Shown here: piece after piece, positions 21,301-30,830 of the stretch | Numbering within the stretch: position 1 is the stretch's first letter | Layout: every line of letters starts with the position of its first letter | NCBI RefSeq assembly: GCF_003589595.1 | Contig: NW_020653200.1 | Span: 1,565,665 to 1,629,664 of the forward strand | Source: Hyposmocoma kahamanoa | Lineage: Eukaryota > Arthropoda > Insecta > Lepidoptera > Cosmopterigidae | Length of the DNA: 64,000 bases | Direction of reading: 5' to 3' | Position numbers and translations under genes: made by a program | Notes under the pieces: generated by a model | Seen by the model: only the letters and a program-made list of their open reading frames with translations | What the model was told of the DNA's origin: nothing | Databases searched by the model: none

Positions 21301-22689
21301 AAATTATGTAATAAAAAAAAAACAATATCAAAAACATTAAATTATTAAAACTATTATAAATACTTAGATAAATACATATTTCGTACTATAATAAAATGGA
21401 TGGAACAGTCGGTAAATAGTGTGCCTTAACTCTCATTTTGAAAATGACTTAGGATTTACCATAGTGAACAATAGTAGGTAGTACGTTCCAAAGTCTTTTA
21501 TTATCGGCAGCGTGGACAAACAAGGCGAAACCTCGTCAGGTGAAGATACTGATCCTGGAGAGGCTTCCACTCGACAACTACAAGCTGCTCAAGTACATCA
21601 TACAGTTTCTGTGGAAGGTGAGTTTGGGTTCAACAGCGAAAGAAGTATCCGATATCTCTTTCACTGTGATTTCAAACTAGTATTGTGTATCCACTCGCAC
21701 TTACCGAAACTTAGTACAGTACAACTATTTTCTTAATATCTGTTGGCGATCTCTGTGGATTTGTATCAGTTTCCCTTTGCACTTTGTTTTTTATTACCAA
21801 GTGACGGGACGAACAAGTCGTGCGCCAGATGGTAAACGACACGTCTGTCCATAACAGTTGCAGTGCCACTCAGAGCTTTAAATCGCAAAGATCTGAGGTG
21901 CACTGCCTCTGCGCCCATTACCCTGGGACATAAGTAGAAAAGTCCTATGTGCTTGTACTTTCACCAGCACCCTTACCTTTCAAAACGGGATCGCAGTAAT
22001 GGTCACATTGCTGCTTGGCGGCAGAAGTAGGTAATAATAGAAATAGGTAATGGTGGCAGTACTTCACTGGACGAACTCTTTCACAAGGAGCTTTACTGCT
22101 ACTAAACGATGGTCCAACACACGATCTGCTAAGAAATTTTAATACAGTATGTGTTGTAATGACAAAACCATACCTCCAATGAACACTACGCCATCTTTAT
22201 TTTTTGGTCGTCTTCTGTTATTTTTGTAAACAGCCATATTTATTTGCCTTAGTAAATAAATATGGCGGTTTAATATAAGTATAATCTTATCCCTCCCCGA
22301 ATTCTGTGAAAAAAAGAAACAAGAACAAAAAAACGAATTTTGTAAAAAAAAAGAAAAAACCAAATAAAAACAGAACAGGTCCAAAAATTAAGTTGGCTTA
22401 GTGTTCATTGGAGGTATCGAATACTTTGCTTTCTATACAAACGGTTTGGATGATTTAGACAGGATTTTAATAAGGAGGCTAGATTTATTATTACAATGCA
22501 GTCATCGCCCCGTTCCAGGTGCAAGATAGAAGCTGTCTAAACAAAATGACGAGTAGCAATCTGGCGGTGGTATTCGGACCGAACCTTGCGTGGCCGCCCA
22601 ACGGGCAGATGTCGCTCCAAGCCATCGCACCCATCAACGCTTTCACAGATTTCCTACTGGAGAATCAGGAATCGATCTTCATCATATAA
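9219..22689 (+). CDS. RhoGAP68F: RhoGAP68F / ARHGAP1-like Rho GTPase-activating protein
   Basis: Proposed join(9219..9312, 13249..13365, 15994..16115, 16835..16989, 18054..18371, 19088..19326, 19836..20036, 21511..21617, 22519..22689), 507 residues; all phases agree and every junction is GT-AG. The family stimulates GTP hydrolysis by Rho/Cdc42 proteins, and its Sec14-like part binds lipids and membrane-linked partners. Residues about 130-265 form the Sec14/CRAL-TRIO-type domain ([38 protein letters not shown]). The linker has [13 protein letters not shown]. The RhoGAP domain fills the C-terminus with arginine finger GIFRRSAN (R357), LLKTFL (K392) and the conserved [10 protein letters not shown] (N465 and N473). 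Human ARHGAP1 is 439 and the fly protein 476 residues, so length fits. The seven exons from 15994 are firm; the first two are inferred from phase and acidic character. Confidence 0.88.
10163..10194 (+). repeat. Copy of the RhoGAP68F start-codon region
   Basis: This stretch repeats 9218-9249 with one substitution inside it (gtcAgaa for gtcGgaa), including the ATG, and then departs completely. It lies 945 bases downstream in the first intron. There is no splice donor right after it. Confidence 0.8.
11593..11694 (+). CDS. Possible optional exon of RhoGAP68F
   Basis: An open stretch of 102 bases (34 codons) between an acceptor (ccattgcag) and a weaker donor (aaaag, GTGGAT). It enters and leaves in phase 1, so it could be included between the first and second proposed exons without disturbing the frame, adding [11 protein letters not shown] and [12 protein letters not shown]. 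No family homology is expected in this part of the protein, so this rests only on splice sites, phase and acidic composition. Confidence 0.3.
11940..12140. other. A-rich, low-complexity intron sequence
   Basis: Part of the first intron of RhoGAP68F; runs of TTTATT and AATAAA-like words with no recognisable element. The rest of 9700-13200 likewise shows nothing beyond the features listed. Confidence 0.5.
13249..13365 (+). CDS. RhoGAP68F: RhoGAP68F exon 2 (acidic linker)
   Basis: Reads [20 protein letters not shown] and [13 protein letters not shown], then the donor GTAAGT in phase 1; the next exon completes the codon (Ala) and continues [12 protein letters not shown]. Two acceptors are possible: gttaccag at 13248, which matches the phase of the proposed first exon, or gattgag at 13271, which would need a different upstream exon. 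The 3' border is firm, the 5' border less so. Confidence 0.65.
13485..13685 (-). mobile_element. LINE tail, second copy of the 5.2 kb family
   Basis: Diverged match to 5190-5400, including the blocks for the cysteine motif and C-terminus ('ctccatgcacgctct-catagagg', 'ctccaaggt', 'gctgaagatttc'). It has several deletions and is only the 3' end. Confidence 0.75.
15212..15261 (-). repeat. LINE 3' end relic with GGT microsatellite
   Basis: 'Tacttggtggtggtggt...caaagcg-ctattttgcgtgt' matches the region just outside the LINE stop at 5130-5200. The 'acttggtgcaac' of that copy has become a run of GGT triplets. Confidence 0.5.
15857..15919. mobile_element. MITE family A, copy 2 (internally deleted)
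   Basis: TACAAGGTCAAGAGC at one end and GTTCTTGACTGTA at the other, only 63 bp long; the middle of the family is missing. It lies about 75 bases before a RhoGAP68F exon. Confidence 0.7.
15994..16115 (+). CDS. RhoGAP68F: RhoGAP68F exon 3
   Basis: Follows the acceptor gcctgtag and reads [17 protein letters not shown] to APEVYTE before donor GTGAGA. It ends on a whole codon. Confidence 0.8.
16496..16541. repeat. Short inverted repeat
   Basis: ATTCTTGTAACT pairs with AGTTACAAGAAT across a short AT-rich loop holding a GTCGAC-like centre. No flanking duplication is obvious. Confidence 0.6.
16835..16989 (+). CDS. RhoGAP68F: RhoGAP68F exon 4 (start of the Sec14-like domain)
   Basis: Follows ttccacag; encodes [20 protein letters not shown] and [13 protein letters not shown], the opening strand of the Sec14-like domain (human p50RhoGAP has a closely similar stretch). 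It leaves in phase 2 at donor GTAACA. Confidence 0.9.
17085..17290. repeat. Degenerate minisatellite in RhoGAP68F intron 4
   Basis: Units built on 'gttgcca-tggcgacaaatggga' alternate with 'ttacc-ggtggtgacaaatggga' for about 200 bases. Units are diverged and of unequal length. Confidence 0.7.
17533..18033. mobile_element. hAT-like MITE ending 20 bp before an exon
   Basis: Starts AGGGTTGTTGC and ends GCAACAACCCT, an 11-bp perfect inverted repeat typical of small hAT elements. The body has subterminal repeats of 'atcagcatccgc' and 'gatgctgat' in both orientations. It encodes nothing. No clear 8-bp flanking duplication is visible, so the borders may be slightly eroded. It lies in the intron before RhoGAP68F exon 5. 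Confidence 0.75.
17626..17708. repeat. Imperfect hairpin inside the hAT-like MITE
   Basis: AATTATTCCAG...TTTTAGGTCTTGTCACG pairs with CCGTAACAAGACCTAAAA...CTGGAATAATT across a short loop. It could be a separate small insertion in the MITE, or part of it. Confidence 0.7.
18054..18371 (+). CDS. RhoGAP68F: RhoGAP68F exon 5 (core of the Sec14-like domain)
   Basis: 318 bases from acceptor gtttgcag to donor GTAAGT. Encodes [55 protein letters not shown] and [16 protein letters not shown], matching the family throughout. It is the longest exon, and is easily missed because its only internal ATGs come late. Confidence 0.95.
18534..18915 (+). repeat. 'ccgacttcaaaaaag' dispersed repeat, copy 2
   Basis: Opens aactgacttaaaaaaaagga, then shares the family blocks up to 'gttggaaagaggt'; the closing block 'gcgaactaggggatgagtcc' comes about 200 bases later than in the other copies, so extra sequence is inserted or the copy is diverged. 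Confidence 0.7.
18958..19043 (-). repeat. tRNA-like SINE relic
   Basis: On the minus strand: agcggtagctcagttgagag (an A-box-like start) followed about 40 bases later by a weak B-box-like 'cgatcaattccc'. It is not a functional tRNA: the acceptor stem does not close. Confidence 0.4.
19088..19326 (+). CDS. RhoGAP68F: RhoGAP68F exon 6 (linker and start of the GAP domain)
   Basis: Follows gacacag. Encodes a charged linker, then a proline-rich [20 protein letters not shown], the conserved junction into the RhoGAP domain, and [15 protein letters not shown]. It leaves in phase 1 at donor GTCAGT, a less common but valid donor. Confidence 0.93.
19340..19830. other. Intron 6; possible old LINE remnant
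   Basis: The minus strand of 19650-19800 is open and reads [19 protein letters not shown], which has the look of retroelement coding sequence, but I cannot place it in a family. A short palindrome (cacgtttacacgtg) lies near 19520. Confidence 0.3.
19836..20036 (+). CDS. RhoGAP68F: RhoGAP68F exon 7 (catalytic arginine finger)
   Basis: Follows cgtcttacag. Begins by completing Ala, then [17 protein letters not shown] with the arginine finger, and continues through [20 protein letters not shown] and [14 protein letters not shown]. Donor GTAAGC, phase 1. Confidence 0.96.
20068..20290 (+). repeat. 'ccgacttcaaaaaag' dispersed repeat, copy 3
   Basis: Starts 30 bases after exon 7: aacgactttaaaaaaggagg, then 'gttacgcgattactcctggc', 'gaaccgattttgatga', 'ttgttggaaagg' and 'aactaggggtgaatccgatt'. 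Confidence 0.75.
20497..20822. mobile_element. MITE with 33-bp terminal inverted repeats
   Basis: 326 bp. The left end GCATCGAGTATATAACCAGA continues as AATGGAGACGAAAT; the right end is its reverse complement with two differences. The interior also has paired blocks ('gtcaattg' and 'caattgac'). No coding capacity. It lies in RhoGAP68F intron 7. Confidence 0.8.
20870..21110 (-). mobile_element. LINE ORF2 C-terminal relic
   Basis: The minus strand gives the broken reading '[12 protein letters not shown]' and, in another frame, '[17 protein letters not shown]', similar to the C-terminal 'P-RYNL--FK--V' motif of Jockey/CR1-type ORF2 proteins. It is short, frameshifted and uncertain. Confidence 0.4.
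21511..21617 (+). CDS. RhoGAP68F: RhoGAP68F exon 8
   Basis: Follows ttatcggcag. Reads [20 protein letters not shown] and YIIQFLWK, the conserved LP-NY--L helix of the RhoGAP domain, and ends on a whole codon at GTGAGT. Another frame across this exon is also open, but only this one fits both phase and family. Confidence 0.94.
21795..22120 (+). repeat. Dispersed repeat, 'gacgggacgaacaag' family, best copy
   Basis: About 325 bases from 'accaagtgacgggacgaaca' to 'ttcacaaggagctttactgc'. It matches 2568-2689 with 3170-3425 in the same orientation and 52436-52633 in the opposite one. Confidence 0.75.
22171..22416. mobile_element. MITE with 18-bp terminal inverted repeats
   Basis: Ends TACCTCCAATGAACACTA and TAGTGTTCATTGGAGGTA are exact reverse complements; 246 bp in all. 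An inner 'aaacagccatatttattt' and 'aaataaatatggcggttt' also pair. TA at both ends fits Tc1/mariner-like insertion. It is in the last intron of RhoGAP68F. Confidence 0.85.
22519..22689 (+). CDS. RhoGAP68F: RhoGAP68F exon 9 (last)
   Basis: Follows cgttccag. Encodes [33 protein letters not shown], then [17 protein letters not shown] and a TAA stop. The [10 protein letters not shown] motif completes the GAP active-site region. Confidence 0.95.
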   Translation: MQDRSCLNKMTSSNLAVVFGPNLAWPPNGQMSLQAIAPINAFTDFLLENQESIFII

Positions 22690-22928
22690 AAGGCAACATC
22701 GCAAAGTCTAGGGACCATAGACTTAGAATATATAATTCCGGACAATATTCTGTTATGATTATCACTAATTACAGGTTCTCTACTACGTTATGATCTCCTT
22801 TTAGTTTCATAATGTAGGGTGTAACCGTTCACGAATAACGGGAAAATGAAAAGAAATCATACTGTGTTAAGAAACCTGTAATTAATGAATTACCACGAAA
22901 GTGTTAAAATCTATATATTCTACTATTC

Positions 22929-22934
22929 AATAAA
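22929..22934 (+). terminator. RhoGAP68F polyadenylation signal (AATAAA)
   Basis: First AATAAA on the plus strand after the stop codon, 240 bases downstream of it. Confidence 0.5.
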
Positions 22935-23116
22935 CTATTCAGAGAATTTGATTTTGGTACACTTTTATCATACTGTTCTAGTGTCTGGAATATTCTAAGT
23001 CTATGCCACGGACAAATCAAACGGAGACCATCTAATAATTGTTTTTCATGAATGGACAGTGTTCCTATGATCTGACGTCCAGAATACGCTTCAATATTAA
23101 AACATAGTAATGTCTT

Positions 23117-23202
23117 TTAACATTTTTGAAAGGTAACAGCTATCTTCCCACTTAAATTCTTAACATTTTTGAAAAGAAACAGTTATCTTCCCTCTTAAAT
23201 TC
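23117..23202. repeat. Tandem duplication, period 43
   Basis: Two copies of a 43-base unit beginning ttaacatttttgaaa and ending cttaaattc, differing at a few positions. Confidence 0.85.
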
Positions 23203-23216
23203 TTCCGTGTAATGGG

Positions 23217-23288
23217 AATGAAACAATTTTTTTTTCGAATCTTAGTCAACCGTGACTAAGGATGAAGATAAAAAAAATTGTTTTCATT
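23217..23288. repeat. Nested palindrome
   Basis: AATGAAACAATTTTTTTT pairs with AAAAAAATTGTTTTCATT, and in the centre CTTAGTCA pairs with TGACTAAG around ACCG. The outer arms resemble the 'gaaatgaaac-attttt' border of the repeats at 34500 and 59920. Confidence 0.7.
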
Positions 23289-24025
23289 TACAATGTGTAG
23301 CAATTGCGAAAGTCTTGGGGAGCTTCAAATTAGACAGTTGCACAGTGTTTTATAATCCCCAATTTTATGACATGCCCTTTTTTCCAGATTCCTATAGTTT
23401 GAACCATTGAGTAGAACTAATATAAATGCGAGAGTAGAACACCGCCACTGGTGTGACAAATATGTATAGTCTCAGTGAAAAAATTTTTTGAAAATGTGCT
23501 AATTTTTGTCCGGATAAACATAAAAAATATCCCTAATCCCTAATCCCTGTCGTTCGATAAAACCATAAATGACGCACATTTTAAAGTAATCGACAACGAC
23601 TTAGTTAATTCGTTACGAAGTCATTAAATTTAATTTCTTTTCCGTTTTTAACTTTATATTTAAATCATTATTCATTCGAGATTTTTATACCAGTGGTTGC
23701 TTTAGCTGTCTTCTACATACCCTAAAATTATCATGAACTAATTCCGTCGATTATTGTAATGGCAACGGTGGTGCTGAAGCTGCGCCTCTACTAAGTTTCA
23801 TGCAATATTTATCGCAGCTGCAGAGCTACAAGTCTAATTTGAGGACACCCTATAAAGGCTCGATATTACTTCCATATAGTTATATAGTGTAAATTGTTTA
23901 CAAATCTAGACTCCATAAAAAATTTGAAAATAATTATTTTAAATCTACTTTACCAACGAATTGGGATTTTGCTCCTATACAGGAGATCCCAAGTTCAACT
24001 CCATATTATTAATTAAATTTTAAAT

Positions 24026-24735
24026 TAGATGCTTTTAGAAGCGCTACAGTGGAACCACAGTGGCGCTGCAGTCGCGCCGCCATTATTTTTCATACAATGT
24101 TAAGGCGAATCACTGGAGGAGAAGCGGGATAAACTATTTTACTTGATTAAATGGTTTAGGCATTCACTATTGAATAACGGTCTTAAAAAAAATACACGAT
24201 ACACCTAAGGATATTGTCTACAGAATGTGCTAATTTGTTACACGATAGGGTGCACTTTACTTGATCATATAAAATCCTGAAAACAGGCTAGAATGAAAGC
24301 TTAAAACGAATTGTTCAAGAACAAAATATCAAACTGCACATAATTTTTATATGGAAAAATCCCAAAGTTGGAAATTGTTCAGCGGTTTATCGACACGCCG
24401 CGCCGCCCGCTGCCCCTTCAGTTGACGACTCGTCTGTGTTAAATTTTCCCCGCTCATTTCATTCAAACTAAATGTCAGTGCACGGGCTGCGGGACGCAAG
24501 GGGCGGTCATCCACACGCTACCTCCTAAAATATAGAAATCGCGTTGAAATACATCGCCTTCAGAAGCGCAGTTGCAGCGCCACTATCGTAACGTGACAAG
24601 TGTACGTGCACTATTTTTGCAGTCACAATAAGTGAACTAAAAATTACTAAAGAGCTACAGTAGCGCAGCTGCCGCGTTACAGACGTTCAGCTGCCGCATC
24701 ACTGCAGCGTTTCTACTAGCGTGTAATTTGAGGCG
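24026..24735. mobile_element. Possible DNA element with diverged inverted ends
   Basis: The left end 'gcttttagaagcgctacagtgg' resembles the reverse complement of the right end ('gctagtagaaacgctgcagtga'); a related 'gccttcagaagcgcagttgc' sits in the middle (24559). The section at 24375-24407 also matches the reverse of 51592-51623. Confidence 0.45.
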
Positions 24736-25112
24736 CCTTAAACCCTCTCATTAGAGAAATGCCGTGACTTACAGAGCGGCGAAAAATAATTGTTGATGAT
24801 AAGTATTAGTGAATTTATGAGATATGTAACTACGTTGTGGCTGTCTGTGTCGCCTATACTAAATCAAACCCTTGTTATAAAATAAAGAGATCAATGAACT
24901 GAATACGAAAACTATTCGGGAGCCAAAATTTTTAAGAATCAATCAAACGTACTGGATGTTCTTATGCATGAATGGTCCAAGGACTCGTGTCATTTTTCAG
25001 ATTAAAATATTAAGGGAATGCCATATTTTCATATAGCACAAATTTAAGAATTTTGATGTTATCGTCGATTGGATCACCTCTGCATTACAATTCTCTGTTT
25101 TTTTTGCACATG

Positions 25113-25226
25113 TACAGGGTCAAGAGCACGTCAAGCTTCACACTTAAGACTTAAATCTAACTATACCGCTTACGACAATAACGGTCCAAACTACAAAGTG
25201 TCAAGCTTGATGTGCTCTTGACTGTA
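25113..25226. mobile_element. MITE family A, copy 3
   Basis: 114 bp, the fullest copy: TACAGGGTCAAGAGCACGTC at the left, and GTGTCAAGCTTGATGTGCTC followed by TTGACTGTA at the right. Confidence 0.85.
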
Positions 25227-26247
25227 CCAGGAGTCACTCAGTCAGAGCGACCTTAATTTGTCATACAAAGTAAAGTTGTTAAACATTTTAGGCGGTCACA
25301 CCTGTCATTCATGCTCGGTCTCCTGGTCTTGGTCCTTTCTCGCCTTCTCTCCTGGAGTTGATCCAAGTCAGTTTTCTAATTTACTTTGAGGACTTCATTT
25401 TAAATAGCGATTGTTATTGTATTGTGAAATGAAGTACAACTCCTATACTGTCGAATTTTTTACCGAATACATTCTATTCTAGTATTACTAATGTCGATTC
25501 GTGTTCAGAACGCTGTTGACCAATGTCGCATCACCACTGCAATGAAGCTAAGTGATTGGTCCGCTTTCATTCTCAACTGCATATCACGTGATATTAAACC
25601 ATGCGATTGGTCAGTTTCCTTTCAGCATTTTTAACGCAAATGAACTAAAATTAAAGTTTATATACCAAAAATAACAAAGAGTAGTATAAGGTTTTTTATA
25701 TGTTAATTATAAGTTGTACTAACTCAGCAGTAAGCGAAGCTAGTTCTTTTTTAAAGGCATTAGAACATAATTTTAAGGATATTTCAAGCTTTAAAAAGAA
25801 ATTATTTTAAACATTAAGAATCTGATGTGACCGGATGTTACAGACGGCTTTACAAGTGCTCGCTTCAACGGATAAGCTGCGGACACAAACTTTACGCATT
25901 AGTTTGTTCCGGCATCTACTACACCACTAAACTGGGCCCTAAATGTGATTATTGTTGGATCTGAGTAGTGTAATTAACATTCAGTTTCAATATAATGTTA
26001 TTACGATAAAATCGAGTGTGACATAGTTACGCTCGTTTGGTCTCGCTCTTAGCCTAGCAACACGCGTAATTTTGGCGTCTTCTAGTTTCTTCCCACAATG
26101 AATAACTTCGTCCTGTATAGCGTTAAGGTAAAGAAAAACAGACGACAGTATCTACGTTCATAAACAGTGTTGCTTCATATTAAAAAACGTTTTATAATTC
26201 CATAATGTTTCTCTAATTTATATAAAAAATAGATAAATAGTGTTTTT

Positions 26248-26662
26248 AAATGGGACAGTATGAGGAAATCCGAAATCAGTAATGATACAAGGAAACTATC
26301 TTAGGTACCATTACGTCTTTTTTTGTGAGAACAATTTTGGCATAGTCAATTTTTTGGTCAAGCGTGAAATATTCATAAAAATTAACAAAAAACAAGACTC
26401 AGTTTCAGGAAGGGACAATTTCATTATATGGGACGATAAAAATCCGAGCACCAGAAGTTGGTAAAATTTAATTAAATAATTTTTCATACAAAATTCTTTT
26501 ATAATGTTGGACTCAGTCTCTTAAAATAATGATTTTATTGTATTGGAAGCTTGACCAAACAATTTACTATGCCAAAATTGTTCTCACAAAAAAGTCTTAA
26601 TGGTTCCTGAGACAGTTTCCTTCTATCTTTTGGTTTCGGATTTACCCATACCGTCCCATTAA
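26248..26662. mobile_element. Foldback-type element with about 115-bp inverted arms
   Basis: Left arm about 26248-26365, right arm about 26547-26662. The arms share, in inverse order, 'aaatccgaaa', 'ggaaact-tct-agg-accatta', 'tgtgagaacaattttggcat' and 'ttggtcaagc'. The outer ends read AATGGGACaGTATG and CATACcGTCCCATT. A broken piece of the same family lies near 60205-60260. No coding capacity. Confidence 0.8.
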
Positions 26663-27235
26663 AAAAAACCACTGTATATTATTATGATTTCGATCATGTT
26701 CTTTCCTTGGAACCTCCGCAGTCTTTACGTTACTTCCGCATCGTCCTCTTTATCACGATTGGATGTAATTTAAATTTTGACGAAAAAAAAATTACTTCGT
26801 AATGTAAATAATTCCATTTCGTTATAATTGTAAGTACGTACATACAATTGATTTTGTAAGGGGCCACATGAGCCATCTTTTTACTCGTCTTCCACTTATA
26901 CGGGTAATGTAAAGACTCATTGTTAAGTCTTATGGCCAAATACAGGAAATTCCCACTATAAGCACGACTGAATTAACGCGTTATACATAATTGACTTAAC
27001 GTTCACATTTTGTTTGTCAGTTAAGCTCGGTACAGATTATTCGTAACGTAACATGTAATGTCACGTGAACATCTATGGACGGTACTGCATGCAATCAAAA
27101 AAGCCGACAATCGGCGGAATGCGCGCGCTGCGAATGCGCGTAGAGAGCGCGCAGTGTGTTCGCAAACACATTAAAATGTATGGGAAAAATTTGCATTGCG
27201 TGTAGTGTTGCAAATAACCTGTATGCCTCGTTTTA

Positions 27236-27848
27236 TACAGGGTGGCCCATTTACAGTGGTCCAAAAACAATGAAAGTTCTCTGTGCGTCAATAGGGCTAA
27301 CATTATAGCTGTTACGTACATTATGTCTATTAAAGATTGGCTTGATAATAATTAAGGTAAATCTGAGTTGAACACGTGTTTTCTTCTGAAAAATTGAGTT
27401 AAAATTGTTAATTTATGAAGATCTTACAACACTACAATTTTATGTGTAAAGAATCCCTACATCTTAAGGCAGTTTTTAAGGCCATTAGCAAATTCTGTTT
27501 GTACATTTTTTCACACAGGAATTTTTAGAAAATTTAACATTTTGTACGTGAACAAATAAAAAATCTCCTAATTGTCTAAAATAACGGCTCCATCTAAGAA
27601 CAAACACAAAAAATGGCCTATTACATGAACACTACTTCCATACCAAATTTCAATTAATTTAGTGGAATAGTTTTCGAAGTGAATGGTTTTAGTGACTAGA
27701 GTAGAAAGATTTCAAAAAAGTACATAAAAAAAATCATAACTTCTAAACTATTGAATTTCGCGGAACTAACGTTTATTTTAAATGGGTCGTTATAATGTAT
27801 TCTACCCAAAAAATAATAATTGTGCCATTGAAAATAGGCCACCCTGTA
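27236..27848. mobile_element. Non-autonomous DNA transposon, 'TACAGGGTGGCC' ends
   Basis: 613 bp with TACAGGGTGGCC at the left and GGCCACCCTGTA at the right, flanked by TA-rich sequence. No transposase is visible inside. Many insect DNA transposons and MITEs have this kind of end. Confidence 0.7.
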
Positions 27849-28440
27849 TAAACATAATATATAATTTAAAATAACATTCCTCGTTATTGCTTTACAATTT
27901 GTAGGAATTGCAGTGCCATTCCAAATACCCACTTCCCTTATTGTTACGGCGTGCTCAGTTGGCGCAAGGTAAAAAATTTAATGAACCGAATGAAATACAG
28001 ATGATAGAATTTCTTTTTAGCTTTGTATTTTAGATGTGTGCCATTGACTTACAATTATATGGACGTCGGGTCCGCGCTAAAATGTGTCCGAACTTATAGG
28101 GCGTTAAAATCATATACAGAGCGTCATTCACGCTTTAGTCTTTGTTTGTTCGACTGACAGCGAAGCAAGCAAAATTAGACAGTACTGCGATGACATTACA
28201 TTTTAAATTCAACGTTTTAGCTTTTTCATATTCCTTTACATGTCACTACGTTTAAATAGGTTGACTTGGGACATTTTTTTCGTGGTTTTTGTATTAGACC
28301 CGTCGTCCATTTATTTGTAAGTCAATGATGTGTGCTAACTTCTATACTTTTTTGAGCCCATGGAGCCAAACCAAGTTCTTTTATCATAGTTGTATTATAA
28401 ATAGTATGCTGATAACCAATAACATGTCAGATAATAGGAT

Positions 28441-28610
28441 GATCATCATCAACCCTTTTGTACTTTCCACTGCTGGGCACGGGTTCCTTTCAGACGAGGG
28501 TTTAGACCATAGTCCGCCACGCTGGCCAATGCGGGTTGGGGACTTCACATGTTTTTCGAGAGTTGTGAACCTTCGATTTACAGGTTTCATCACGATGTTT
28601 TCCTTCACCG
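28441..28610 (+). mobile_element. LINE 3' tail (lepidopteran RTE-like)
   Basis: Carries the block series I recognise from abundant lepidopteran LINE tails: 'ccactgctgggcacgggttc', 'cagacgagggttta', 'agtccgccacgctggccaat', 'gcgggttggg' and 'cacgatgttttccttcaccg'. The frames that cross it are not genes. Confidence 0.75.
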
Positions 28611-29750
28611 AATATGATCATCGTTTTGAGAAAATGGCGTCTAAAGATTGTTTTCGTATCTCAATCTCAATTTACAAGATTTTGTGAGTTGACACGTTAT
28701 TGCTTATCAGCGTCTTAAATATATATTATTTTCAAAATATATTTACAATGCAATGTTATTAAAATATGTTGGTTATTCGTAAATAAGATATTTTAATAAC
28801 ATCTGATGCGCCTTTTACTAAATCTAATTTACTGGTCAGATTATACAAATCTTATTTGGTAATCTTATATGTAAACAAATAAAAATCCGTCATTTAAAAT
28901 TGATACGCGATTATTAATTAATATTTCTAACACGCATTTTATTAATTTTAGTACGTGTTGAGTGAATGAAGCTTGATTTTACGTTTGTAATATATTCCAT
29001 AAAATGTTTCGTCATTCCTAAAATAATTGAATTTTGTAAAGATATTTATGTCAATGCGGGATATTAATGAGTCGTAGTAAAAAGTTTTATAATCGTTATT
29101 AATGTGTAAGTAGAAGAGCCTCGAATTTTGACGGCGATGCGCTAAGTGGCCCAATGGTTTGCACTATGGACCAATTTGGAAAATTTTCCTAAATTTCTTC
29201 CGGTCTAGGTATTCTGGGCAGTGCTCCTGAGTGCATTCCGTTGCTCTGGTACTTATAGTATAAGAAATTCCCTAGTATGAGACCAGGTAATTATCAATGG
29301 AAGTTTTGTATTTCTTTGAGGTATATGTTGTTAATAAAGCAAGGTAAGGACTGTGGGGACTTTTTAATTAATCATTATATATTATTTATACAACGAACTA
29401 CGGTTAATTTCTTTATTTTTGTAATTGCGGTGGCTGGTTTCATTTAGAGGAATAATTTTCTACAAATTCCATTCGCCTTTACGACGACTTATGTAATTAC
29501 GGTCAACAGAGGGCGCTTTGTACGGCATAAGAAATTGTCAATGAGATGGTAACAACCCACAAGGGTTCGTCTGATCACTTTTATGTAACCTGTAATGAAT
29601 TTCTACTGGATGAAACCCATGGCCACCGGCGCCGACCTCCTTGTTTACGTTCTTTATAAACATTTCTTCGATTAATGAAATTTAAAAAGTAGTTCTTATT
29701 CCCGGAAGCGTAGCCTAACGAGGATTCCAGTTAACTTCTGTGAATTTGTA

Positions 29751-29859
29751 TAGGGTCAACAAAGGCACGTCAAGCTTGAAATTTAATATTTAAATTCAAT
29801 TCTGTGCCGGTTACGACCAGAACAGTCAAAGTATCAAACTTTATGTGCTCTTGACTGTA
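29751..29859. mobile_element. MITE family A, copy 4
   Basis: Diverged copy: left end tagggtcaacaaaggcacgt, right end tgtgctcttgactgta; the inner 'caagcttgaa-ttta' and 'tatcaaacttta' blocks are still paired. Confidence 0.75.
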
Positions 29860-30830
29860 TAACTAGCAGGATTGAAATCTCCGACTTCCACTTGTACCTA
29901 TTTAATATGGGAAGGGTATGTTAGATGTAAGTTTGTAATAATATTAGTTTTACAAGGTGTGATATGACATACTGTTATTACGTGGTAAGCATTCCGCGTA
30001 AATGAGATTATTTTTCTTTGCAAAACTTCCGAATAGATATTAGCTGCATTTGAACTACCAGCTTGTTACAGAACTGTGGTTTCTGTTCGCAGAAGTACGA
30101 TAGGCATAATGTTTTCGCTATGTATTCGTAACACTTTTTTGTGAGCAAATGCAGTCCGTCTGTGTGCAGTGAAGGACTCTTTCTCCCTCTACAATCAATT
30201 CTTATGCTATAAACAAAACTACTCTGGAGACACTGCGTGCAATTTTGCTCCAACATGGCAAGTAAAAGTATACCGTTTTTCGCACTCAAATATGTTGATA
30301 GGTACTTGGTCCCGATACGAGGTTAAATGCGCGCGCGTAAATTCAGCTTGACTAAAATTTTCACCGCTACGTGCATGTATAGCAGTCCCAACACATGTCA
30401 CATCACACCATTGTAAATTAGTGTAACAATAACAAAATAGTAGTCATACAAGAGTGCGCTTTAAAAGCCAGAGATTGATAAATGTGGTTTTGTACTAGTT
30501 TTTGTAATATAGTAATAAAATAATATAAAATACTTTACATCTAATATATTGAACTGTTAACTGAAATATAACTGAGATATAGATCAATAAAAATTTATTA
30601 GAAAACGTGTTTTTTTTATAGTTTTATAACATTGTCAATTTATGATGCCGGTGGCTGCATAAGGATCATTCTCGCTTTGGACTGATTGACCTTAAGTTTA
30701 AAAATAGATGAACCAAATAACCGAAAACGAAAAAAGAATGTGAGTGTACTGAGTGTCCACATAGAAAAAAGGGCACGTACAACACGAGACGGTACAGTAT
30801 TCTATAGGGCCGGTTGAAATGACAATCGTT

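Noticed and set aside
21512..21736. Open frame starting [12 protein letters not shown]
   Set aside because: It overlaps RhoGAP68F exon 8 in the wrong frame; the proper frame reads the conserved GAP helix.
28325..28687. Open frame of 120 codons
   Set aside because: It crosses a recognisable LINE tail and matches no protein; the frame is incidental.
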